This document shows positions 36,354 to 51,300 of a stretch of DNA of 64,000 bases, in pieces (the stretch's first letter is position 1; every line of letters begins with the position of its first letter). Under the pieces are notes generated by a model. That model saw only the letters and a list, made by a program, of their open reading frames with translations, searched no databases and was not told the DNA's origin. Position numbers and translations under genes: made by a program. Source of the stretch: Nautilus pompilius (Eukaryota > Mollusca > Cephalopoda > Nautilida > Nautilidae); assembly GCA_018389105.1 (NCBI GenBank), contig JACATO010001085.1, forward strand, positions 682,001 through 746,000. Reading direction: 5' to 3'.

Positions 36354-39300
36354 GTAAGCGCTTGGTTGTTTTCTTTCTTTGATTGTTTACATAAATAAAC
36401 ACTTCACATGAACTGATATAGTCATCTGTCTGTTGATGTATTTATTATTTGGCAATTTAAGTCAGCGGATTAAAACATTAGTATACCAAAGTGAGCGAGA
36501 TGTCTTATTTGTATTATTAATTGAGAGATTAAGAAACGAAAATTAGAAATGAAAAAAAAAAGTATTTGCTGGATTTTATTTCACTGAATATTTGCATTTT
36601 GTAAAGTAATCTTTAATGATTTATTAATGTTATATAGTACAATACGCATCACTGTAATATTTGTTCTTTTCGACCTCCCCCTTTCTTCTGTCCTGACATC
36701 TCTTAATCATGCCGTCCTAGACATTTTATCGTATGAGATGTCTTGTATTTTTTTATAAAGGGCCCCTCTTCCACACCTTCTATCTGTGTATATTATAGTG
36801 AGGGCATTCTACCAAGACACAGTCTGTTCTGTTGTTTCTTTCCTATCACATCACGGACAGTATGTGATATCTGAGAGTCCCTCCCTGCACTTCAGTATTC
36901 AAAATGACCGAGTAGAGTAGCAATAACACAGCATATTAAAATTATTATGGAGGTTAATTATTTTTTTAGTTTACTTTAACATTTAATTCATACAACTTTT
37001 TTATGTATGAGATTTTAAATTCGTTTTCCTGTTTTGTATTACTATATTATTACCTTACTAATATTATTATCCTCTACTCTTTGAAATTAAAAATATGCTT
37101 TATGACTTTTATTTAGGAAGAAAGTGATCTACCATATGAGGAAGACATTCTTCGCAATCCCTTCTCTGTGAAATGTTGGTTACGTTACATAGAGCACAAA
37201 AAAGATGCCCCTAAAAATGTCCTTAATATGATTTATGAAAGGGCTCTCAAAGAAATGCCTGGAAGGTGAGTTAGTGTTTTTGTATACTATATGTGTAAGA
37301 ACCATTGTATTTCATTGGCTTGAATGTTGTAGATAGGAAGGAAAACAGTTATTCAGACTCAGTAACTCCTAAAAACATTTTACATTAGCATTCATATTCA
37401 CGTGAAATAATACAAGGGTACTAAAAGGTATAACACAATCATAAACACCTTTTTTACTGAATAATACTCTGGAATAATTAATACTGCTTAGAAAACGTTT
37501 TTAAAATTTTCAGGATGAAACTAGCTTTAAAATACTAATTAGTGTTATGAATTGTTTGGTTAAGCATTTTATTTCTTGCTTATATCTTTGTTATAGTTAT
37601 CACATTGTTGTTCTCAAATGCTCTTGGTAGTAAAGAGAATTTAAACTTCCAAGTTAGTATAATAATTAAGTTTCTATTACAAATTAATGTACAATGAATT
37701 ACATTATTAATCTTATTATTTTTTATCTTTTTTTAAGCTATAAACTTTGGTACAATTATCTGAGACTTAGACGAAAGCAGGTACGTGGCCGATGCATTAG
37801 TGACCCAGGCTTTGAAGATATCAATAATGCATATGAAAGATCTTTGGTTTTCATGCATAAGGTTAGTTTTCCAATTATATTTTTAAAATGTATAGTCAAA
37901 ATAACAGAAAGATGGTAGGGTTTGTGTAGGGTTAACCCCACTGCACCTTTTACACAATCAACCTTTTGATCTTTTCAGAATAATTATCTAGAACATCTTT
38001 AAACATAGAAAATGCATTTTTTTTGTATATAACTACTATATTTCAAGTAATTCCAGCAAATATTGACACAGATATGTATAAGTTTGTTTCTATGTTGTTT
38101 CCTCAGTAGTAGTAATCATTAGGAAAGAGAAAGTTAATTATTTTGTTTAGTGCTCTTTGTAATGGTTTGGTTAATTTTTTATGAGTGGATAGGTGGAATG
38201 AATTAATTAGAACAATTTTGGCAGTGTTTCTATTTGTCTACTCCTTAATTATCATGTGAAAACCTAAATTTTTTACTGAATTTATTTTAATTTTTGATTT
38301 TCTTAGTAATTTTACCTTTAAGCTTAAATCTCACTAAAGCTGGAGCTTCTGAAGGAATGAAAGATTTGTATTCAAACTTGGTTTTCTATTTTTGTCCCTT
38401 GCAACTCAACATCTACATTTCTTAAATGAATTTTTAAAAACCTTTGACTCTTATAGGCTTCATCCATTTATCAATTTATTTAAGAGATTTTTTTTTAGAC
38501 ACTTAATTAGGACATTTTTAAGAATTTCCAATTCTACCTCAAAAAGTAACATATTCACTATTCTATTCATTTTTTTTTTTGCCTTTTTTAAAAAAAATGT
38601 TCTGTTTTTTCCTTTACAATTTAACAGTGAATTTTCGTTTATTAAATGCAGATGCCCCGGATTTGGTTGGATTACTGCCAATTTTTAATGGATCAGTGTA
38701 AAATTACCAGAACAAGACGAACTTTTGATAGGGCCTTAAGAGCTCTGCCAATAACTCAACATCATCGAATCTGGCCTCTTTATTTGAAGCTGGTGACAAT
38801 TTATCCTCTTCCAGAAACTGCAGTTAGGGTGTATCGCAGATACCTAAAGGTGAAGATAAAGTTTTTCCTATCTAGAAAAAGTTTGCAAAATAACTACATG
38901 GCCTTTATTTAACTGCAAAGGTCATTGTATTTTTTCATCGAAGCATTAATTTGGGTCAGTACAATGAAATACAAATGTTTGTGTAGCATTTTTATAAATG
39001 TTATTTGGATATAAAATCTGTTGCCATACAGTTGTATTGTTTATTGGTAAAAAGAAAGGGTCTGTTGTTTTCAGAAAATATTCATTTATTTATATGTATT
39101 TAAAACTGAACTGATAAGCTTATAAAGAAAAAGTAATGTGGGGGTACACTTTTAAAATAAAAAGCAGTAATTTTTTCCCAATTTTTGAAAATTATGAGTA
39201 CACACATTTTTTTAAATATGTCAAAAACTGAAAGTCAAGAATTATTGTATTGCAGAAATAACCCAGTTTAGCCATAACATAATATCAATTTATAATGCTA

Positions 39301-42300
39301 TTATAGCTTCACTATTTTACATACATTTTAGGAGCTTCAATCTTGAAAATTCTGATAAATATTTTCAGAAACAAGTGATAATTACTATTGACATTGCATT
39401 TTATCATGATTTCATCTCATAAAAAATGTCATTTGTTTATCTGAAATTAAATCCACTTTATAAGCAATGTAATGCAATCAGTACTCTTCATGATCCATAC
39501 TGTTGTCAAAAATTATGTCATTAATGTTCTAAGTATTTATAACCACTATTAAAAAATGTCAAATAAGAATCATAATGTTTGACTTAATATTTTTTTAGGC
39601 ATTCCAGTAATTGAGTTTTGAATGCTTGTTCATTGTAATATTGTAAAGAATAAGTTGTTTTTTTAAAAAATATTTGTAATGGAAGAGTTTTGAATAAAAG
39701 AAGGCTATTATTAACATTCTTCAGACCAACAAGTTTCTTTAAGGGGTCATAATTATTTTTCTCAATTTTTATGCATGTACACCCCTCCCTTATCTGCATA
39801 TTTGCAGTTTGCAAATCCATATACTTGTGAGGTCAAGCTGAGGCACCAGCGCAACCCTTGCAAACATTTGGAGATGCTTTCTGAATGTTCTAGAAGCATC
39901 TCTGAGCCTCTTACACCTCTCCATGACAAAAAGTACATATGCACAGCATCTTTCCTCTACCTCATGACCCAATAAACATCTGCATCACCTTGTCTCTTCC
40001 AAGTTTTTTACATATTTTGACCATATTATGTTATGTATTTGTTAGAATATGTATTTGTACTATTCTAATATCTTTTGTTTTCAGCTTTTCTTGCAATACA
40101 TAGTGTGTAAGTGTTTCTTCATGGTTTTTAGTGCAATATTTAGGGCCAAAAAGTGTTTCTCGGGTACATATGCAAGGGTCATGGTGCTATCCGCAAAATT
40201 TGCTAATCGCAGCTGTTTCTGGAACTGATCTCTCACAGATAAGGTGTGGGTGTACTTTGAAACTGGAATTGGCACTTTATTTTTTGCAATTTTTATTTAA
40301 ATCGATCAATAAAGACATTGGAAAACAATGCACATTATAATTTATTAATTAATCTCCATAATTATGGTGTTGTTGTTTGCATTGGATTTTGTGCAGATAA
40401 ACTGATTTACTTCATTATTATTACAGCTGAAAAAAGAAGATACAGAAGAGTATATATCTTACTTGAAGTCTATTGGGTGGCTGGACGAAGCTGCAGTTCG
40501 TCTTGCCAACATCATTAATGATGAAAATTTTGTCTCCAAGGAAGGCAAATCCAAACATCAGGTGAAAGTTATTTTTATCATTTAACAGATTGTTGTTAGT
40601 CTTCTACCTCATCCCATGCTAAGTTGTGATGTTAGCTACACGAATTGCCACTATTTATTATTTGTTGACTGATCCAACTTCAATACCCTTGCAACAAAAA
40701 AACATGAATGGTCTCAGTTCATGACTAAATTAATAAAGTCTTTATTTTTTCAGCTGTGGAATGAATTATGTGATTTGATAGCAAAAAATCCAGATAAAGT
40801 AACCTCCTTAAAGATTGAGCCAATCATACGCCAAGGTCTGAAATGTTACACTGATCAGATTGGTGTCTTGTGGAACTCCCTAGCAGACTACTACATTCGG
40901 GGTGGCCATTTGAAAGGGTAAAATTGTATTTGTTTTCTTTTTTTCTACAATTATTAAACTACTTAATGAGTATTTTAGCATATGGTGTGATTAACTCCAT
41001 TACTGTCAATATTATTTTTAGTATCAGTTAGTTAACTTAAAATAGAATAAGAAGAAAATAAATTGCTGAAAGACTTTGATCCCAAGTGAATAGATCCAAG
41101 GATCGTAAGTCCACCATCTTAATCACTTGACTGCCATCTGCTGGGAAGATATTTTACATTGATGATTTATTTGTTAATTTTACACATCAGAATAACCTAC
41201 TGTACCAAGATACATTAAAAATACATACATTTTATACTACTGTTGGTTGTGAAAAGTCCTTAACTTGAAGTCTAGTTTTCACTTTTTAATATTTGCTTGA
41301 TCAGTCTTTTAGTTAAAATTATTTTATAATGCATTGCAGTTTTTGTTTCATTTATTTTGCTTTTGTTTTCATTCTTTTTTCTTTATGTTAACAAAATAAT
41401 GTAGTTGCTGAGAAAATGAGTGGTTGAAGCATTTTTTTTTTGAGATTTTAATTTACTAGTTAACATTTGAAAGCAGTTTATTAGTTTGCACCTGATCATT
41501 CATCATCTGTACATGTCTAGCTTAACAGCTGCTTTCTTGCCTGACCATTCCTCTAGTGCTGAATTTGTTTTAATTGATAATTTTACAATACAATATTGAT
41601 AGTCTACAATCACCAGTTAGAAATTAATCAGTGTATGTATGTGTATATATAATCTATACTAAAATGATTACAATTAATTAGCTTTTAATTTTAGCATTGT
41701 TGATACTGATACAATTTGTTATTGAATGATAATAGGCAAATCATTGTGCAGAATAGGAAACTCATGAGGAGCAAAACCATCAGGTCGTCAGAGGAAGATA
41801 AACCTCTTCAAGCCACTTTTTTACGCTTTAGGGATGCTGGGTCACACACAGATGAGCTGTCCAGTGTCCCTTTGCTGGCATGCATTCTTTCTTGGTAATT
41901 CAGATGGGGTCTGGACCCCTCACCTGGTCTTTCCAACTGATGCCTGAACAGCAACTCACCCACCAACTACTGGGAGAAACTTTGTAGTCCATTGCTAATT
42001 TTTTAAAGAAAAAATGCATGCATTATTTAATGAAATTCACCTTTTTTGTAATCAGTAGTTTTTTTTTAATCAAATCTAGGATAAAAAGACCAAAGGGTTA
42101 TTTATATACAATTAGAGAACTTAAACAAAGTTTTGTATTTCAGGCGCGTGACATCTATGAGGAAGCCATTCAGACCGTCATTACTGTCAGAGATTTTACA
42201 CAAGTGTTTGATGCCTATGCCCTTTTTGAGAAAAGCATGGTTGCTGCTAAAATGGAGACAATGGAAGAAACAGGTCCATCTACAGAAGGTAGGTAATTTA

Positions 42301-45300
42301 TCAGTGAAGGGTTGTTATACTGCAGTACATGTGTATCAATTTCTTGAACTTTTAACCACAAGATTTTTATCAAATACCTAACTGTGACATAGCTGTCTGG
42401 AAGCATCTACTCATCTACTAGTTTTGGCTTAGAATATCTTTGTTTTTGGTAGTAAAAAAAATTTTTGATAGCTTTTTGTAGAAGATGCTGAAGGAAATGA
42501 TTTCCAGGGGAATCAGTACAAGAATGTTGTGTATATTTCTAGAGGCATAAATACTCAATGTTTAAAAGTCATATAATAATGTCTAGTTTTTAAAAGTTTG
42601 TCTGCCAGATGGAAAAATCTTTACAGTTTTTATTTAATATTTTGCTGGGGTGGGGTTTAAAACTACTATGTTTGGTAGCTGTGTAAAATTAATTCATTGA
42701 CATCCAAACTATGGATATTCGAAAAAGAGAGAAAATTTGCTGAGAAGGTAGTAAGGGTGAGCATGTTACTTGATTCTTCTTTACTGGCGGAAGTGTTTAC
42801 AATGGAACCATAAGAACAGATAGCATAAATTATCACTTAAATCAGGCAGTAATAAATAAAAAAAACAAACAAAGTAATATCAGGTCTTGCCAACTTTTGC
42901 TTTTCTTTGTAAAGTAACTTTTAAAATAATTTTTACTGTCCACTATTTATTATTTCTTAGTTATCATGAACATGCTTTATCATGGAGATGTTAAAAAATA
43001 CCTAGATAACATGGGGAGGGTTGAGGATGAGACTAACCATCTGGCTTCATAAAAATGGTAAAATGGAACCAGATTAGTTTTCGCTCTATATATCAACACT
43101 GGTGCTGGAAGGGATTATTATTATGCCAATACCTCGTTTAATACTGATTTGTTATAGCACTCGTGGTAAATAAAAAAAAAAAAATTAAAAAACCAAAAAA
43201 AAAAAAAAATCCATAGTCAAAATCAAAAAATCACTCATCTGAACATTGAAAGTCTTGTGGTGGCAGCCATCATTGTTTTTACCTTGTCAACCAATGAGAA
43301 CAGTGTATCGTATCTCTCATCTAATCAGAACTCTCCTATCTCAGTGCGAGTCATTCTTCGTGTTACACATTGTGTCTTTCCAATTTGCACTTATTTTCAG
43401 TGTATTCTCATTACAATTTGTGGATTATTACCCATAATGTGTGGTAAAAGACCTGCAAGTGATGATGGTGGAAATGAGATGAAATTTTCACACAAGAGTA
43501 TCACTTTAGAGGTGATGAAAGTGCTGAGACTGTTAGAAACAGGTGAGCATAAAGTGGATGTTGGCTGGTCCTTAAACTTACCGTCATCAACTGTTCGAAC
43601 AATCTTAAAAAATGCTGATAAGATCAAAGCTTCAATCAGACCACAACATCCATATCTTCTACTAAGTTGACATGTACACAAAGCCTTCTGTTTGAGAGAA
43701 TGGAAAGTAGGTTAAGAATTTGAATAGAAGACCAAATGCATCAGCATGTGCCATTAAGCCAGGTGTTGATTGTGGAAAAGGCTAAGAGCAGTTTTACCTA
43801 CTTAGAGAAGCAAAAGATGAGGAATCACAAACAAACGTTCGTGGCAAGCCATGGATGGTTCAAACATTTCAGGTGTCATAGTAACTTGCATAACGTATGC
43901 ATCAGCAGTGAAGCAGCCTGGGAATTCTCCAACACACAAAGAAATTATCAAACAAGGCAATTCTCTTCCCCAGCTTGTTTTTAATGTCAACGAAACTTGT
44001 CTTTTTTGGAAGCATCTGCCATCTTGCACATTAATGTTCCGAAATGAAAAGCATGCATTCAGATTCAAGACTGCCAGAAATAGGCTAACTCTCCTACTTG
44101 GGAATAATGCTCTGGGAGATTTTAAGCTTAAATGAACAACCACATGTCATGAAGTGTGTAATGATTTCATGGGATTTGAGGGGGAGGGGCACACAGTTGA
44201 CAATGACATTGTTCAACTGTCAGCTCAAGCAGGTATGGATGAAGTTGATGTTGATGTTATTTTTTCAGTAAATGTTTTCATTTTATATCATAATTGACTA
44301 ATCAGTGTTACACTGGTTTGCACTGTCATAGTGAATGATAGCTTGATATTGATGTTAATTTGCTTTACAGTAATATCTAGTAATGAATGTGAACAGCTAG
44401 TAAAGCAAGTGTTACAAAATCTTACAAGTAAGTTGGGCAACCACAATTTGTTCATTTGTCATGTGGATTATTTCTGTCTGAGACCAACTTATATTACTGT
44501 TGATATCACATTATTTTTTGTTTCTGATCAACAATGGAACATGTTTAAAAATGTTATTTTTTCAAACAGTTAGTTGCTTTCATCCTCAATTTTTTTAAAA
44601 AGTTAATTAATTATATTACTACATGCACTATGAAGATTAACTGTAAAGGTTAATGTATTTATCTGTCTGTAAACTTAAAATATGACACTTGGAAATATGT
44701 GGAACATTCTGGTGTTAATATCTCTGAGCCAGTGCTTATGACTGTTGATAATGAATAGTGTATTTTAATTATTTAAATATTGCTTTTGTTGGTGGAATTA
44801 TATCATTAATGTCTAGCTTTGTCTTTTTTTTTTGTTTTATATACATTTTCCAGTAATTTTTTTCAATGCCCATAACATTTTATAGATGACCTTGATGTGG
44901 AACTCAGACTAGCTAGACTAGAGAATCTGATGGACAGGAGACCGCTCCTCTTAAACAGGTAACTGGCTGCTCGCTACTCTAACCCCTGCTCTAGCTTAGT
45001 TAGGTGAGGTGGTACTTTCTTGGTTTTTCTTTAATGAACTATTCTGATTTTACACAAACTTATAGGGTCTTTACTCCTGCTGAGATTTTGCTAGATTTGA
45101 TTTTAAATTTCTCAGAATTTCTGAGTTTATGATTGTTTGTTTCCTTTTCAATTTAGAATGTCTATATTGATCCATGCATTAAATGTAGTTGTTAGTTAAA
45201 AAGCCAGCCTCAAAATATGGCTGTACAGTTTGCATTCTTTATAGTTTAATCTCTCTCTGTTTAAAAACTTAAGTGTAATATCTGTCACCAGCTAGTCTTT

Positions 45301-48300
45301 TTACATTTTAATCTACTTATTATTGGAATCATGTGCCAAAACAACTGAAAATGCTAAGTTTTATATTAACATTTTTGCACACTTGAGAAACTTTTTTCTC
45401 TTTTACAGTGATATAGGTTTATGCAAATGATGCAGATATTTGAAATCTAGTCTGCCATTTTTTTTATTATTGCCTTTTTCTCATCATTAAAATTTTTTTT
45501 AGTGTACTACTACGACAGAACCCTCACAATGTCCACGAGTGGCACAAGCGTGTGAAACTGTTTGAAAGCAAACCTCATGAGGTTAGAATTTCATTTCTGT
45601 TTCTAATGCAGTTCAGTCATTTTATTCCTAAATAATTCAAACATATATTCATTTTTTCTTTTGAAATTAAGGCAAAAAGAAAAATAGCTCCTTTTATTAA
45701 TAATGTTCCTTGGGCTGAAACTGATGAAATGTTGTCTCTGTATTTTTTTTTTTTTTTTTTTTATTTCATTTTTTGTTTTGTCTGAACCATTTTTCTGTTG
45801 CTAAAACATGCTCTGCATTTGGTTTTAATGAATTACTAGGACAGGTGTTCTATTAAGTTCAAATTAGCTCAAATGATTTTTACACTATAACCAAAAGATA
45901 ATGCATTTTTTTGTCATTTTCTGTTATTTTAAATTTAGATCATCAGTACCTACACAGAGGCTGTTCAAATTGTGGATCCAAAGTTGGCAACTGGAAAGCT
46001 TCACACACTTTGGGTAGAGTTTGCTAAATTTTATGAAGGTGCAAATCAGGTTGAAGATGTAAGTAGAAAAAAGCAAACACTCAGCATTTGAGGCTGGAAC
46101 TTAAAGTGGAATACCTGTTTATTGTGCATGCAATATGATGATAATTTATTTAATTGGAAATGATATAGTAGCTGATTATGGTATTAAATGTTTCAGGCCA
46201 GAATAATATTTGAGAAAGCAATTAAGGTGCCATTCAAACATGTAGATGATTTGGCATCAGTGTGGTGTGAGTGGACGGAGCTGGAAATCAGACATGAGTA
46301 AGTTTTCTTCATGATGCTTTTTCTTTAGCTTTAGAAATGTTAAATCTTTTCTATTCTTGTATATCTGTAGGAGTCAAAAATTAATTTAATGAATACTAAA
46401 CGTAGGTATCCTATTTTACCATACACACATTTTTTTTTCTTTTTTTTAGAAATTATGAAGAGGCTCTGAAGCTAATGCAAAGAGTTACAAAACCACCACC
46501 AAGAAAAGTATCATATCATGATGAGGTGATTACAACTAATAATTGAAGTAAAAATGAGAACCATAATTATTTATCACTGTGTTATTAATCCTCATCAAAT
46601 GATCTTCAAGAATGAACAATTCTAATAAAACTACTAAAAATTTGTTTCTTCACATATATATTGTGCACAGGGAGAGAAAAACTGAGCTTAGATGTTCAAA
46701 ATAAATATAAAAAGAATAATAATAATACAGGGTCTATGCAGTTTGAAAAATCCTTGAATCCACATATAACCTTGAATTTTTTCATCTATTCATTCCCCAG
46801 AATAAAATCAGGAAAACTGATCATTAAAACATTATAAATAGAAATGTAGCGCATACTTAGTCTTGTTTCCATACCAGGTAATTATGTGGGGAGGCCCCCC
46901 ACATGTATCTCTCTCTAAAGTTAATTATTTTTATTTGCTTGTGATTGCATGACATTTATTTTTTTCTATACTAATGTAGCTATTAGAACAAACAATGTTG
47001 TTTTACCCCCTGTTGCACCTGACCTCATAGACCAAGACTCAAAACACCAGTTGGGTGGGGGAAAATGGGTGTGTGACAGAAAACCACAGCCAGCAAGAAA
47101 GTGCTTGCTGCACTCCAATTTTGACTGACCTAACCAACCTATTGGAAGTCCCAACTAGAAATCTTCATTTATAGATGTGAGAAGAAAAAAACAAAGACTG
47201 AGTGTATCAGCAATGTAATAGACCAGTTAAAGAAAATTAGATTTTTATAATGCTGGGTAAATGCATCTTCAGATGAAAGTGGCTGAGCCAATCTGAGTTT
47301 TACTGGGTCAAAGAATTAAAGGAACAGATAGTTCATTCTCTGGTCAGATTTGGTGATCATAGTCTTCTGATATAAAGCTATTATCACGTTGTAATGAAAA
47401 CTCAAAATGTTTTTATAGAGTGAAACACACACATTGATACAAGACATAGTGGACATGCTGAAAAAAAATGTAACAGTTATACTAAGGAAATTCTCACTAA
47501 TTTCTTTGTGAGTTGGAAGGAACTGGACTCTACTGCAAGATTTATGGTAAATTAGCTTAATTTAATCCCAGAAACACATCTAATGTTTTAATTACAATAA
47601 TTATGTTTATAATCCAGTATGGATCTAAAGTTAGATTAAGTTTTTTTTTTTTTTTTATTTATGTATTGCAACATTGCCTAATTTTGTGGCTCTTAAAAAT
47701 TCAATTTTTTAAAACTGCTTTGCAATTGAGATGCAACATATTGTATGTGTGTGTTTATGTACATACCTAACTTGTAAATGTTTGACACTTGTTAATTGGT
47801 GCTGTTCATTTTTTCTTCTTGAACCAACATGTAAAATATATTTTAAAAGATTTTATACGGGTGAGTTGTTAGTAGGTAATCTTAAAATTATTACAAATTT
47901 TTCCATCAAGAATAATCATAGATATAATCCATTAACTAAAATTTAGCTTGATATTATTATTAGTTTCTACTCTTCTTTTTTGAGTTCTCTGAAATTTAAG
48001 GAACTCTTCATCAACAAACTTGCTGTAAGGAAACCATTATGAACCTTCAAATAAATTTAAATAAATGAAGTTAATTTTGCTCTTGCTTTAGAATTTTTGA
48101 AGTTCGTGATTCCTTTTGTGTAGTGTTGTCATTAAGTCTCTCTTCTTCCCAAATTCCAGACTGAAACAGTTCAAGACAGGGTTCACAAGTCTCTGAAGGT
48201 GTGGTCCTTGTATGCTGATTTGGAGGAATCATTTGGTACATTTAAGGTAAAGCTCTTGATATTGGTGACAAAGCTGATCAGATTTTCGTTAAAAACAAAC

Positions 48301-51300
48301 AACAATCATCACAATTGGATTTTGATGAAATTTGGTTTCACTTTCTAGTAAATTATTTGCAGTGAAAACTTAACATCAGTGTTTTAAAGCACAATATAAT
48401 TTTTGTTCTCTGCTTCAGAGAAAATCGTTCTCTATAATGGTCTAATGATGATATGTCAGGGAAATAATAAAATTACATTTTCACTCATTTTTTGCTGAAA
48501 AAAATTTGCTAGGCAAGTAGATATTGGCTCAGTTATTGCTGACAGTTTTGTGCTTGTGGAGTACTGAACAAGTTTACTTTTTTGTTTTTTCCAGTCTTGT
48601 AAAGCAGTGTATGATCGGATAATTGATTTGAGAATCGCAACACCTCAGATTATCATCAACTATGGCATGTTTCTAGAAGAAGGCAATTATTTTGAGGAAG
48701 CTTTTAAGGTGAACATCTAATTATAGCAATTATTTGTGTATCTCAGAACTCACTGTTTGTTAAGTGTTAAAAGCTTGGAAAACTTGCCTCTTCAAAGAGT
48801 TTCCAGTACACATGAAAGTAAACAACATTGGGAATCCTCAAGACAAAACAGAAAGCTCTCCTGTCAGCAAATTTTGTTGTTATTGTTATACTACAGACCT
48901 GTTATTGTGCTTTAGCTAGGAAGGCTCTGATAGCTTTGTGAATAAGTGGTTCTTTTTGTAGGTAAGAAATATTTTCCAAATAGTTTTTTTTTATTTAAAA
49001 ATAGAAAAGGCAACATGTGCATATTTAGTAGTATTTACTAATTCATAAATGTTTTACATCTTTCCTTGTTCATAAAGAATTTTAAAAATAAAATGAACAA
49101 TTTAGATTTTCTTCTAGATTACACATTGTTATACATTTTACATTACACTGTTTTAAACATACATACATATATATTTGTTTGCATCAGAATCAGCAATACA
49201 CACACATTGCCTGGTCACTTTATTTAGGACTGACTTTAAGTCTAACAGCAGTATCAATCTTGGAATCCACTGTACCAGCATTAAATAATATCATGCTTTA
49301 GCTTATATCTTACATGAGCAAGCATAACTTACTGACCTGATAGCAAACTCAAGCTGCAATAGTAGATGAAGTGTTTCACTAGATAAGCCTCATCATTATG
49401 AAAGTCAGTATGCTTATTTTGAGCAGCTGCAACTTTATGGGCCTTGTTATGTGATGTCAGATGACCACCTTTGATTTTTGCATTTATTGTTGTGTGATAT
49501 CATGCATTGCTATGATGTGTGTTTGTATGTGGAAGACAGTCCTCATTGTTATTTTTGATTATAATTGATTATATATCTCCTTTTCTTTCCCCACTTTTTC
49601 ATTATACATTTAAAAATAAGAAATTTTACTTTTCTGTTCTTATTTAGGCTTATGAAAAGGGCATAGCACTCTTCAAGTGGCCTAATGTGTATGATATCTG
49701 GAACACCTATCTCACAAAGTTTATTGAAAGATATGTAAGTGTTGTTGTTTTCTTTTTTAATTTAAAAAAAAACAACAAAAATTGATGGTAAGAAGATACT
49801 ATTTGGTGATGTATGTTTTGTTTTTTCCTTAGGGTGGAAAAAAACTAGAAAGAGCCAGAGACTTGTTTGAGCAGTGTTTGGAGGGATGCCCAGCAAAATA
49901 TGCTAAATGTAAGTAGAATATTGTCTCTAAATTTTAATATTTAATCTCCACCGAGATCCACGTATAAAACACTGATTACAGCAGATTACCAACCAGTTTG
50001 TGTAATACATTCTTTCATCCTCTGTCTTGTTTGTGTTCGTTTTATTTATTAAAATGTTACCTTTTTATTTTTTTAAACTTTTTGTTTGATTATTTTCATA
50101 AACTTTAAAATTTGCGAAGTTTTTTTTTTCTACAAATTGCTTTGAATATTGAATGTTTTAAAAGTTTTAGCAATATTTTTGTTGTTCTCAGAAAATGAAA
50201 ATGGCTTCATGATAAATAATTTAAACTAAATTTCAGCAACTCAGAAAAGCTTAAATATTGTAATACAAAATGCTTTCTTAAACAGAAAGTCGTTTGATTT
50301 TACTTACTACAAAAACCTTGTCCTTGTGAGTTTTTTTATAAGGAAACTTTTACAGATCTGAAATTTTAAAGTTTATAAAAATTATAAAATGCTTTTGTTG
50401 TTTTAGCTGCCCTTTAGTATATTTAAAAGCAACACATTATCTAAGAACTAACACTTTTCATATGTAAAAATAGTTCAAATTAGTTTGACTTTGTCACTGC
50501 AAAGTTTGCATGAGAATCTTTTCAATACCACATTGTGTTAATATTAAATCAACTGAAACTAACTTATTTATACACATGTTTTTTGTAGCTATTTATTTAC
50601 TGTATTCCAAACTGGAGGAGGAACATGGACTAGCTCGTCATGCCATGAAGGTTTATGACAGGGCCACAGAAGCAGTGTTGCCTGAAGAGAAATATGATGT
50701 AAGTTTCTTCGCTGAAACATTGAGGTTAACCAGATTGGTACCATTTAACAAAGATGTCCTTTTAAAAGATCATACATCCAGCCACCTTTTCTTTATTTGC
50801 CATTTAATGATGCAGATTCAGAAAATTGCATGTCTGTCTGAACTCCACACCAACCCTGAAATCTAGGCTGTTAGAGCAAAATCTGTTTCTGCTACACATC
50901 TGCTATGGTAATTGACCGAAATAATTAATTTACCAAATTTGTTTTTTTGGATTTATGTATTACACCAACTATCATACAGTTTGTAAAACACTGCTTTTCT
51001 TTTCATTTTCTTAACATGCATCTTATGGACTTTATATTAACAGTTATTTTGCACCTAACAAAGTAAATATGATTGTGTTGTTATTGTATATTTGATTAAA
51101 TACAATTTCATTTGAGGATCCCTGCAGAAGACCATGGATAAAAATGAAGTCTCTCTGCTTATTCTGTTCATGGTATCTTTGTACTTTGAAACATTTAATT
51201 TATATACACTCATTGACACTTTCCATATGTCAAAATCTCTAGCTTTTGGTCCTACTTCATAAAACACTGAAAATAGAAGAAGAACATTTGCATGTGGTGC

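Noticed and set aside
43802-44143. 113-codon minus-strand frame
   Set aside because: It is the reverse shadow of the Tigger transposase remnant.
49196-49235. Transposon end suggested by TGGTCACTTTATTTAGG
   Set aside because: Only one short match was seen and no inverted partner was found within intron 14.
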